Made by a program: the position numbers and the translations under genes. A model generated the notes under the pieces. That model worked only from the letters and a program-made list of their open reading frames with translations, had not been told where the DNA came from and made no database searches. Of a stretch of 7,953 bases of DNA, positions 1 through 5,696 are shown in pieces. Numbering within the stretch: the first letter of the stretch is position 1; every line of letters begins with the position of its first letter. This DNA is from JAWLBW01 sp041687475 (GTDB taxonomy: Bacteria > J088 > JAWLBW01): assembly GCA_041687475.1 (NCBI GenBank), contig JAWLBW010000219.1:1-7953 (forward strand). The letters run 5' to 3'.

Positions 1-109
1 AGCACCGAAGGTGCGAGCCGATGTTATCACGGTGGACCGTCATTCCGACCGGAGCACGCCGTCGGCGTGCGCAGGGAGGAACCTCCCGTCCGACCGTGCT
101 TGCCGTGAT

Positions 110-137
110 CCCCGGTCTGACAGTCTGCAGGTCTGAA
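110..137. repeat. 28-bp direct repeat, copy 1
   Basis: This copy begins ccccggtctgacagtctgca and ends ggtctgaa. It is identical over 28 bases to 276-303, 166 bp further on. Internally it is built from shorter gtctga/cagtct units, so it looks like an intergenic low-complexity repeat family rather than a mobile element end. Confidence 0.85.
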
Positions 138-196
138 GGTCTGCCGGTCACACCTGCCGCAAGGCAACTCGGCAGCCGCCCGTGCAGCACGTAAAG

Positions 197-223
197 GGCT
201 TCGACCTGGCTCAGCCCGAACGG
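197..223. repeat. TTCGAC...GCTCAG dispersed element, copy 1
   Basis: ggcttcgacctggctcagcc followed by cgaacgg matches a short intergenic element that I recall from many bacterial genomes (core CTTCGACTTCGCTCAG). A second, diverged copy lies at 4033-4055 in this window. The likeness is by eye, and the family has not been verified by a search. Confidence 0.5.
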
Positions 224-275
224 AACCGCGCCGTTCCGAAGGTCCCCCAGTCTGACCGTCAGCCGTTCCGCACGT

Positions 276-303
276 CCCCGGTCTGACAGTCTGCAGGTCT
301 GAA
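276..303. repeat. 28-bp direct repeat, copy 2
   Basis: Identical to 110-137. It is followed by aagtcagcccgtccgaccgt, whose last 13 bases also occur at 85-97, just before copy 1. The two repeat types therefore occur in opposite order around the two copies. The end of this copy lies about 28 bp beyond the recR stop codon. Confidence 0.85.
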
Positions 304-331
304 AGTCAGCCCGTCCGACCGTACTGCACGT

Positions 332-922
332 TCAGATCGTGCGCCGGTTCGTGAACGCCTTACCGATCGTAAGCTCGTCGATGAATTCGAGGTGACTGCC
401 CATCGGTATGCCGTGGGCGAGGCGGGTGATCTGGATGTCGAGGGAGCGCAGCACGCGGGCCAGATAAATGGCCGTGGCCTCGCCTTCGACCGAGGGATTG
501 GTGGCGAGAATGACCTCGCGCACGCCTTCTTCCGAAACGCGCTTGAGCAGCGAGTCAATCTGCAGGCGCTCGGGGCCGATGCCGTCGATGGGGCTAAGCG
601 CGCCGTGCAGCACGTGATAGCGTCCCCGATACGTGCGCGACTTCTCGATGGCCATGAGGTCGAGCGGTTCTTCGACCACGCAGATGCGGTCGCCCTCGCG
701 CCGGGGGTCGACGCAGATGCGGCACACCTCGTCGCCGGTCAGGTGGTGGCAGCGCGCGCAGAAGCGCACCTTCTCCTTCACCTCTTCAATGGCCCGGGCA
801 AGGCCGCGCGCTTCTTCGGCCTGGGTCTTGAGAATGTGAAAGGCAAGCCGCGTCGCGGTCTTTTCGCCGATACCCGGCAACCGCGTAAGCTCGTGTATGA
901 GTGTCTGAATCGGGTCGGACAT
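332..922 (-). CDS. recR: Recombination mediator protein RecR
   Basis: RecR works with RecF and RecO to load RecA onto SSB-coated single-stranded DNA at gaps, in the cytoplasm. The 196-residue length is normal for the family. A helix-hairpin-helix segment lies near residues 12-30 (RLPGIGEKTATRLAFHIL). A four-cysteine zinc finger follows at Cys55, Cys58, Cys67 and Cys70. The Toprim domain has Glu84/Glu85 in VVEEP and the TNPSVEGEATA motif at 141-151. The conserved C-terminal segment LAHGIPMGSHLEFIDE is at 168-183, where His177 replaces the acidic residue I would expect in many RecRs. MSDP is a typical RecR start. No Shine-Dalgarno sequence precedes the ATG; instead a strong hairpin with TTTT lies immediately upstream. 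It is the last gene of the dnaX-ebfC-recR set, 86 bp after ebfC. Confidence 0.97.
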   Translation of the reverse strand: MSDPIQTLIHELTRLPGIGEKTATRLAFHILKTQAEEARGLARAIEEVKEKVRFCARCHHLTGDEVCRICVDPRREGDRICVVEEPLDLMAIEKSRTYRGRYHVLHGALSPIDGIGPERLQIDSLLKRVSEEGVREVILATNPSVEGEATAIYLARVLRSLDIQITRLAHGIPMGSHLEFIDELTIGKAFTNRRTI

Positions 923-928
923 GGAAGG

Positions 929-951
929 AAAAGCGCCCCGTTACGGGGCGC
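929..951 (-). terminator. Terminator-like hairpin between ebfC and recR
   Basis: On the minus strand an 8-bp perfect stem GCGCCCCG/CGGGGCGC with loop TAA is followed at once by TTTTCC. The recR ATG comes only ten bases after the stem. This fits an intrinsic terminator or attenuator ending most dnaX-ebfC transcripts, with recR expressed by read-through. The T-run is short (four), so termination may be partial. It could instead act on recR translation initiation, because it occupies the place where a ribosome binding site should be. Confidence 0.6.
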
Positions 952-1008
952 GTCACCATAAATCGTTTCGATAACCGTCGGGCAATTCGCAGAGCGCCGG
1001 AATGCCGG

Positions 1009-1356
1009 TCAGAACATACCGCCCATGCCGCCCATGCCGGGGCCGGCAATCTTTCCGAGCTCTTCCTGCTGCATGTCCTTGCTCTTCTTGATGCCTTCGT
1101 TGACGGCGGCAACGACCAGGTCCTGCAGCATTTCGATGTCGCCGCCCTCGAGCACTTCGGGCTCGATCTTGATGCGCACGATTTCCTGGGCGCCGTTGAC
1201 GCTCACGGTAACCATGCCGCCGCCCGCGGTGGCCTCGACCTCTTTGGTCTTCAGCTCTTCCTGGGCCTTTTCCATCTGCTGCTGCATCTTCTGGACCTGC
1301 TTCATCAGCTGCTGCGGATTGAAGCCGCCACCACCCGGAAAACCACCGCGTGCCAT
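1009..1356 (-). CDS. ebfC: YbaB/EbfC family nucleoid-associated DNA-binding protein
   Basis: The protein is 115 residues, the usual size. YbaB/EbfC proteins form tweezer-like dimers that bind DNA and associate with the nucleoid. The charged helix near residues 14-40 (QQLMKQVQKMQQQMEKAQEE) and the sheet with TAGGGMVTVSVNG (about 44-56) and IKIEPEVLEGGDIEMLQDLV are typical. Both ends are glycine-rich: ARGGFPGGGGFN at the start and GPGMGGMGGMF at the end, the latter encoded by short tandem repeats of atgccgccc type on the plus strand. The start is well supported. AGGAG overlaps the dnaX TAG stop (TAGGAGATAAACATG), leaving only 9 bp between the genes. That spacing suggests translational coupling with dnaX. 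This is the only gene of the dnaX-ebfC-recR block with an obvious ribosome binding site. Confidence 0.95.
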   Translation of the reverse strand: MARGGFPGGGGFNPQQLMKQVQKMQQQMEKAQEELKTKEVEATAGGGMVTVSVNGAQEIVRIKIEPEVLEGGDIEMLQDLVVAAVNEGIKKSKDMQQEELGKIAGPGMGGMGGMF

Positions 1357-1365
1357 GTTTATCTC

Positions 1366-3183
1366 CTACTCTTCGATTGAATCGTTCTGCGTCGGCAGGG
1401 CTTCGGTCAGCATATGTACCTCGACAATACTGCCCCCGCCGAAAACCTTGAAAACCGCATCGACCAACGGATGATCGACCGCCTCCTGCTTGCGCCGCCC
1501 CACGTTCTGCTGTTCCTGAACGCGCTGCTTCTTTTCGCTTTCGGGCGCTTCGGCCGCGGCAACGTGGGCCCCTGTCGTAATCGTAACGGATGCCTTTGCT
1601 CCGAGGAAGGCGTCGGCGGCGGCCTGCAGCTCTTTCGAGGGGCCGCCGTTCTGCAGCATGGGCATCAGAAAGGTCTGATTGGCCGGAACGCGCACGATAA
1701 CGCCGCCCGACTTCTCTTCGACCTGAATGGAGTTGAGCATGGCCGCCAGTCGCCGGTTGACCCGACGCAGGTAGGCCATGAAGGACTCGCCGGCCCCTGC
1801 GGGCGGAAGATCGCCGTCGTCGTCGCCGCCCTTGGCGGGTTGACGTTGTTCACGTGCATCTCTCGCGGGCTGACGCGGGCCCCCTTCTCGCGGCGCCCCG
1901 GCATCGACGTTCGGACGCGAAGGCACCGGCCGCGGCGGAGGCGGCGGAATGTCGCGACTCATCGGCGGCGGTGGCGCCGCATGCGACGGCGCGCCATGGC
2001 CGACAGGGGCGGCCGTACCGACGCCGCCCGCGATGGGCGGGGGCCGGTTGGCCAGGTCGCGAATCTTGCCGATGAGCTCTTCGACCGGCTGCAGCGGACC
2101 CAGGGTCGCCAACCGAACCAGGCCGACCTCGAGCACCATGCGCGGATGCGCGCTGCGCGCCACGTCTTCGCCCAGCTTCAACAGCGCGCTGAACAGGCGG
2201 TGCAACCGGTCGACCGTTTGCTCGTCGACCATGGCCTTCATGTCGGCCAGATCTTCGGCCGGCAGATCGACCAGGCGCGACGGATCGCTCGCCACCCGCA
2301 CGACCAGCAGGTTGCGGAAGTGCTCGAGCAGATTCTTGGTGAACTGGCGAACGTCGTAGCCGTAATCGTAAATGCGGTCGACGATTTCAAGCAGCCCCTG
2401 CGCGTCGCCGTGCAGAATGCCGCTCACGGCCTGGCCGAGAATGTCGCGGTCGATGATGCCGAGGGCCGAAATGACCGTCTGCACGTCGAGGCGTCCCCCA
2501 CCGAACGACAGGGCCTGGTCGGTCAGGCTCAACGAGTCGCGCATCGACCCTTCGGCTTCGCGGGCGATGAGCGCCAACGACTCTTCGTCGAACTCGACGT
2601 TTTCGGCGCTCAGAATGCGCGACAATCGCTCGACGATGCCGCCGCGCGAAATGCGCTTGAAGTCGAAGCGCTGGCAGCGCGACAGAATGGTAACCGGAAT
2701 CTTGTGCGGCTCGGTGGTCGCAAAGATGAACCGCACGTGGGCGGGCGGCTCTTCGAGCGTCTTCAGCAGCGCGTTGAACGCCGCCGTCGACAGCATGTGC
2801 ACTTCGTCGATGATGTAAATCTTGAAGCGGCTCTTGTTCGGCATGTAGCGCAGACCTTCCTGCAGGTCGCGCACATGATCGACGCCCGTGTTGCTGGCGG
2901 CGTCGATTTCGAACACGTCAAGGCTGTTGCCCTCGGTAATCTCGCGGCAGTTTTCGCATTCGTTGCACGGGTTTACCGTGGGGCCGTTCACGCAGTTGAG
3001 CGCCTTGGCCAGAATGCGCGCCGAACTCGTCTTGCCTACGCCGCGAGCGCCCGTAAACAGGTAGGCGTGCGCCACGCGGTCGCCGGCGATAGCGTTACGG
3101 AGCGTGGTGGTGACATGCTCCTGTCCGAGCACGTCTTCCAACGTCTGCGGTCGCCATTTGCGTGCGAGTACGAGATAAGCCAT
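1366..3183 (-). CDS. dnaX: DNA polymerase III subunit tau (clamp-loader ATPase)
   Basis: DnaX is the AAA+ motor of the clamp loader, which places the beta clamp on primed DNA. The 605-residue protein starts MAYLVLARKWRP, the conserved N-terminus; longer frames upstream lack family sequence. Walker A is GARGVGKT at 45-52. The zinc cysteines are Cys64, Cys73, Cys76 and Cys79, at the same positions as in E. coli. Walker B DEVH is at 126-129, the SRC arginine-finger motif at 168-170 and sensor 2 around Arg215. A Pro/Gly/charged linker spans about 380-470 and includes a five-proline run. A C-terminal domain (ESFMAYLRRVNRRLAAML onward) follows. I see no A-rich slippery heptamer for making a shorter gamma form, so probably only tau is made. 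No Shine-Dalgarno sequence is visible before the ATG. A likely -10 box lies 60 bp upstream. Confidence 0.97.
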   Translation of the reverse strand: MAYLVLARKWRPQTLEDVLGQEHVTTTLRNAIAGDRVAHAYLFTGARGVGKTSSARILAKALNCVNGPTVNPCNECENCREITEGNSLDVFEIDAASNTGVDHVRDLQEGLRYMPNKSRFKIYIIDEVHMLSTAAFNALLKTLEEPPAHVRFIFATTEPHKIPVTILSRCQRFDFKRISRGGIVERLSRILSAENVEFDEESLALIAREAEGSMRDSLSLTDQALSFGGGRLDVQTVISALGIIDRDILGQAVSGILHGDAQGLLEIVDRIYDYGYDVRQFTKNLLEHFRNLLVVRVASDPSRLVDLPAEDLADMKAMVDEQTVDRLHRLFSALLKLGEDVARSAHPRMVLEVGLVRLATLGPLQPVEELIGKIRDLANRPPPIAGGVGTAAPVGHGAPSHAAPPPPMSRDIPPPPPRPVPSRPNVDAGAPREGGPRQPARDAREQRQPAKGGDDDGDLPPAGAGESFMAYLRRVNRRLAAMLNSIQVEEKSGGVIVRVPANQTFLMPMLQNGGPSKELQAAADAFLGAKASVTITTGAHVAAAEAPESEKKQRVQEQQNVGRRKQEAVDHPLVDAVFKVFGGGSIVEVHMLTEALPTQNDSIEE

Positions 3184-3242
3184 GGTTCGGTACGAGTCGA
3201 ATGGGGGCGCCCGGTTACCCGGGTTCCGCACACGAAAAAAGG

Positions 3243-3248
3243 ATTCTA
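3243..3248 (-). promoter_or_regulatory. Candidate -10 box of the dnaX promoter
   Basis: On the minus strand GGGGTAGAATCC gives TAGAAT, five of six matches to the sigma-70 -10 consensus. It would start transcription near 3236 and leave a leader of about 50 bases, containing a small CCGG/CCGG hairpin. No good -35 box is found at 16-18 bp (TTGCCT is only 13 bp away), so the call rests on the -10 alone and on position. Confidence 0.35.
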
Positions 3249-3313
3249 CCCCGCTGGTACGAGGCAATTCATCAGCTTAGCAGGATATGCCGCCGCCTGC
3301 ACGGCGCGGCGCC

Positions 3314-3327
3314 GCCGTTGCAACGGC
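3314..3327. promoter_or_regulatory. Perfect 14-bp palindrome between the haem oxygenase gene and dnaX
   Basis: GCCGTTGCAACGGC is its own reverse complement. It lies 25 bp after the haem oxygenase stop and about 65 bp upstream of the candidate dnaX -10 box. It is not followed by a T-run, so it is not a classical terminator. A protein-binding site or a simple hairpin at the end of the upstream transcript are both possible. Confidence 0.3.
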
Positions 3328-3352
3328 CTTCAAGTGCCGCGAACGGAAGCCT

Positions 3353-3952
3353 TCACTCCACACTTGGGAAAGATGACATGAACCCGCCGCAGAGATGCTG
3401 CTCGAAAGCGACGAAGGTAGCCCGGGCCGCGGCAACGAGGCGATCGCCGTCGGTTTCGGGGGGAAGCGCCGCCAGTGCCTCGCGCCAGGCTTTCCACATG
3501 GCGCCCCGTCTCTCGCCATAGGCGTGGAAGAAGGCGGCTCCGCTTTCAGCCGTGAATCCGAAGCGTTCTTGTAGATGTCTTCCGATCAGCGCGCCGCCCA
3601 ACGTGGCACCCTCGGTCACGTACAGGCAACCGAACACATCTTCGACCCTTTCCACATGGGGAAGCCCGGCCGCGAGCGGAAGCCCGGCAATATCGTCGCC
3701 GATGAAACCGAAAAAGGCCAGGTCCTTCCTGATAAGGTCGGCCTTTCGTCTCCGGGGAAAGTCGAGCTGGGGCAGTGCAGCCGCGGGATGAAGCGCAATA
3801 GCCCTTTCGAGGGGAAGGTAAAGGCCGAAGAAACGCGTCAGCAGCGAAACGTAGGTGGTGGTCGAAAGCGAGTCGGACAGCAGCGGAAGCCTCGCCTCCA
3901 GCCGCCGATGCACCTCTTCGGTTTCGGTCTTCAACCTGCTACGCAAATCCAC
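3353..3952 (-). CDS. Biliverdin-producing haem oxygenase (BphO/HemO type)
   Basis: Haem oxygenases open the haem ring with oxygen and electrons to give biliverdin, iron and CO in the cytoplasm. The 199-residue protein fits the bacterial family in length. The N-terminal LKTETEEVHRRLE places the proximal haem ligand at His15. The distal-helix motif YVTEGATLGGALIG at 111-124 carries the conserved glycines over the haem and Tyr111/Glu114. The family often supplies biliverdin to a bacteriophytochrome encoded next door, but none is present in this window, so iron recovery from haem is equally possible. The start is GTG (MDLRSRL), preceded by AGGGA 9 bp upstream, a weak ribosome binding site. It is transcribed towards dnaX, 169 bp away, which seems to have its own promoter. 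The homology assignment is made by motif, not by search. Confidence 0.85.
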   Translation of the reverse strand: MDLRSRLKTETEEVHRRLEARLPLLSDSLSTTTYVSLLTRFFGLYLPLERAIALHPAAALPQLDFPRRRKADLIRKDLAFFGFIGDDIAGLPLAAGLPHVERVEDVFGCLYVTEGATLGGALIGRHLQERFGFTAESGAAFFHAYGERRGAMWKAWREALAALPPETDGDRLVAAARATFVAFEQHLCGGFMSSFPSVE

Positions 3953-3983
3953 AATCCGCTATCCCTAATTCACTTCGAGCACG

Positions 3984-3995
3984 GAAAAGCTTTTC
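3984..3995. promoter_or_regulatory. 12-bp palindrome upstream of the haem oxygenase gene
   Basis: GAAAAGCTTTTC is a perfect palindrome lying 31-43 bp before the GTG start of the haem oxygenase gene, a place where an operator could act. It does not resemble a Fur box (GATAATGATAATCATTATC). Chance is possible for a palindrome of this length. Confidence 0.25.
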
Positions 3996-4032
3996 GTCTC
4001 GAGTCGCGCCGCCGAGCAGGGCGAGGCCGATA

Positions 4033-4055
4033 CTTCGCCTTCGCTCAGCACAGGC
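4033..4055. repeat. TTCGCC...GCTCAG dispersed element, copy 2
   Basis: cttcgccttcgctcagcaca followed by ggc. On the minus strand this reads GCCTGTGCTGAGCGAAGGCG, close to a common intergenic repeat that I recall as CCTGTGCTGAGCGAAGTCGAAG. It shares the CTTCG-GCTCAGC pattern with 197-223. Confidence 0.55.
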
Positions 4056-4203
4056 TCTGAGAGGCGCACGTGGGTCACGGGCACTGCTTGGCAACAGCTT
4101 GAGCGGTCTCGTTCAGGTTCATCCCGGCCGTATGGTGCTCTTCGTTAAGTCTGGTTTTATGGTGCCCATCTCAGCGCCTGTCCCGAGCGCCAACGAGGGA
4201 TCC

Positions 4204-4220
4204 GTGGCGCCCTGCGCCAC
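4204..4220. repeat. Short perfect hairpin GTGGCGC-CCT-GCGCCAC
   Basis: A 7-bp GC-rich stem with a three-base loop lies about 100 bp after the MFS stop codon on the minus strand. No T-run follows on either strand. It may protect the 3' end of the MFS transcript, but it is not a standard intrinsic terminator. Confidence 0.35.
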
Positions 4221-4259
4221 CGGCAACTCGATGTAAAAGATGTGACGAATCTTCACCAA

Positions 4260-4305
4260 CGGATCCGTTTTGCGATCTGCGATCTGCGATCTGGGATCTG
4301 CGATC
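4260..4305. repeat. GATCTGC heptamer array, long copy (46 bp)
   Basis: It begins cggatccgttttgc and continues as tandem heptamers gatctgc, gatctgc, gatctgg, gatctgc, gatc. It equals the array at 4326-4364 with one more gatctgc unit. The two copies start 66 bp apart and lie on either side of the MFS stop codon. Arrays of this kind, whose reverse strand reads RSQIADR in one frame, are a known sort of intergenic heptamer repeat in bacteria. Confidence 0.9.
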
Positions 4306-4316
4306 CCAATCCCCCT

Positions 4317-5561
4317 TCACCCTACCGGATCCGTTTTGCGATCTGCGATCTGGGATCTGCGATCTTCCCCCGTTCCTTCATACTGCCGCAGCCTCCGCAT
4401 CCACACGGCGTTCACGATGCCGGCGCCGGCGAGAATTGCGCCGCAGGCCCAGGCGGCGCGGCGTACGTCCATGGCGTGCATGAGCACGCCGGCGAGCAGG
4501 CCCGACGCAGCCGGCATGACCTGGGAAATGATCGTGTACATGGCCAGAATACGTCCGCGCACGTTCTCTTCGACATTGGCCTGAATGCCGGCCACGATAA
4601 GCCCGATGGCAATGCCGCCGATAATACCGATGGCGCCGAGCAGCACGAAGGCGGGGGCCGCCCGCCCTACGTTGCCGAACAGCATGAACAGCAGACCGGC
4701 CAGGGCCGTGGCGCCGAAGATGGTCTTACCGTTGGGCAGGCGCGAGGCGATGGCAAGACAGGCGATTCCACCCACGATGAGCGAAGGGGCCAGCGTGCCG
4801 AGAAAGGCGCCGCGTTCCATTTCCGAAAGACCGAGTTCGAAGCGCGCCAGCTTGGGCAGCAGCACCTGCATCGGCCCCATGAGCATGTAACCGACCACCG
4901 CCGAAAGCAGCAGCTGCCCGATAAGGGCGTTGTTGCGGGCGGCCCGCAGGCCTTCGGCGATTTCGACCAGAATCGGCTTGTGTTCACGATGTCCCGGACG
5001 GGTCGACGTGCCGATGAGCAGCAGCGATGCGACCAGGAACAGCGTCGATGCGGTTACGAAGACCGCCGGCCAGTCGCTGAGTTGGCGCAGGCTGGAAATG
5101 GCGACCGGCCCCAGCCCGAAGCCGAGCATGACCAGCAGGTTGAAGATGAGCGATGCGCGGTGCAGCTCCGAGGCTTCCACCAGCTGCCCCAGCACGGTCA
5201 TGCGCGCCGGCGACACGAACGACCAGCCGATGCCCGCCAGCAAGGCCGCTCCGAGTACGAAGGGAATGCGCTGCGCAGTTTCGGGCATCAACAGGTGTCC
5301 ACTGAGCAATACAAGTCCGGCAATCACGAAGAGTGCCTGGGCGGCATGAATGATGCCGGCGGGCGGTTTGCGGTCGAGCAGCACGCCGGCGTACCACCCC
5401 AGGATGAGGGGCGGACCGAAGCAGAGGCCGAAGCCGATTCCACCCAGAAGATCGCTGCCGATCACTTCCTGCGAGTAGATGATGACCGAGTAGTTCACGA
5501 TGTGCCCGCCCGTAAAGGCAAGCAGGCAGGAAAGAAAGAACGTCCAGTGTCGAAGTATCAT
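4317..5561 (-). CDS. MFS transporter, EntS-like exporter family
   Basis: A 414-residue inner-membrane protein with about 12 hydrophobic segments; approximate examples are residues 8-30, 41-62, 70-92, 98-120, 137-160, 213-235, 302-325 and 340-361. It is most likely a proton-driven exporter. GWYAGVLLDRKPP at about 55-67 matches the loop 2-3 signature of the superfamily. ANVEENVRGRILAMYTIISQVMP (about 330-352) strongly recalls the conserved E-x-x-RGR-x-x-A segment of the MFS_3/EntS group, which includes the enterobactin exporter. The substrate cannot be told. The ATG is fixed by an in-frame TAA two codons upstream, and no Shine-Dalgarno sequence precedes it. The last residues, RRSQIADRKTDPVG, are encoded by a heptamer repeat array that has replaced or extended the native C-terminus. 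The gene lies 135 bp after the propeller gene, with no recognisable signal in that gap. Confidence 0.9.
   Translation of the reverse strand: MILRHWTFFLSCLLAFTGGHIVNYSVIIYSQEVIGSDLLGGIGFGLCFGPPLILGWYAGVLLDRKPPAGIIHAAQALFVIAGLVLLSGHLLMPETAQRIPFVLGAALLAGIGWSFVSPARMTVLGQLVEASELHRASLIFNLLVMLGFGLGPVAISSLRQLSDWPAVFVTASTLFLVASLLLIGTSTRPGHREHKPILVEIAEGLRAARNNALIGQLLLSAVVGYMLMGPMQVLLPKLARFELGLSEMERGAFLGTLAPSLIVGGIACLAIASRLPNGKTIFGATALAGLLFMLFGNVGRAAPAFVLLGAIGIIGGIAIGLIVAGIQANVEENVRGRILAMYTIISQVMPAASGLLAGVLMHAMDVRRAAWACGAILAGAGIVNAVWMRRLRQYEGTGEDRRSQIADRKTDPVG
4326..4364. repeat. GATCTGC heptamer array, short copy (39 bp), inside the MFS gene end
   Basis: This copy has the same cggatccgttttgc lead as the other, then gatctgc, gatctgg, gatctgc, gatc. 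It is one heptamer shorter than 4260-4305. It lies inside the last 16 codons of the MFS gene and encodes the RSQIADRKTDP part of its tail. Confidence 0.9.
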
Positions 5562-5696
5562 CGGTTAGCCGGAAGGAGATTACTTGAAGGGGAATGTCTT
5601 GAGCGGTTCGCTGTGGAGAATCGCACTGCGCCGGCGGGCAAGGCCGACAAGGTAAGTGGAACGGCACCGCCGCGGTTGCGCCGGCGCCGCCTGAAT

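Larger units (their letters stand above)
1..331. other. Repeat-rich non-coding region downstream of recR
   Basis: No gene is supported here. The stretch is made of degenerate GTCTGAC/GTCCGACCGT-like units, including a perfect 28-bp direct repeat and a 13-bp repeat (cccgtccgaccgt at 85-97 and 310-322). It also holds a TTCGAC...CTCAG element and two simple hairpins: gcacgccg/cggcgtgc at 54-70, and ctgccg/cggcag at 154-175. No hairpin is followed by a T-run on the minus strand, so I cannot name a recR terminator. On the minus strand the frame after the recR stop stays open to the window edge. Its content is repeat-derived, so I do not call it a gene. Confidence 0.6.
3953..4316. other. Intergenic region with repeat elements between the MFS and haem oxygenase genes
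   Basis: This 364-bp gap contains a 12-bp palindrome, a TTCGCC...GCTCAG dispersed element, a 7-bp hairpin and one heptamer array. Two short minus-strand frames are open: 4119-4256 (45 codons from GTG, ending ...KSTIRPG) and 3965-4078 (37 codons, ...SEPVLSEGEVS...). The second contains the dispersed element, and the first is in frame with the repeat-encoded end of the MFS gene. I treat both as by-products of repeats rather than genes. I see no convincing promoter for the haem oxygenase gene. Confidence 0.5.

Noticed and set aside
54..70. The hairpin gcacgccg/cggcgtgc as a recR terminator
   Set aside because: It is 260 bp beyond the recR stop and has no T-run after it on the minus strand.
110..303. 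Possible CRISPR array from the 28-bp direct repeats
   Set aside because: There are only two copies with a 138-bp gap, the spacer is itself made of related units, and no cas gene is present.
1414..3381. A 655-codon open frame on the plus strand opposite dnaX
   Set aside because: It lies antisense to an unmistakable dnaX, its sequence is rich in Arg/His/Val/Ala as expected from the reverse of GC-rich coding codons, and no domain is recognisable.
3965..4078. A 37-codon minus-strand frame (…SEPVLSEGEVSASPC…) ending just before the haem oxygenase start
   Set aside because: Its core is the dispersed TTCG...CTCAG element, which gives similar peptides wherever it occurs, and there is no good ribosome binding site.
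4260..4364. The heptamer arrays as inverted repeats of an insertion sequence
   Set aside because: The copies are in direct orientation, 66 bp apart, with no transposase gene or target-site duplication.
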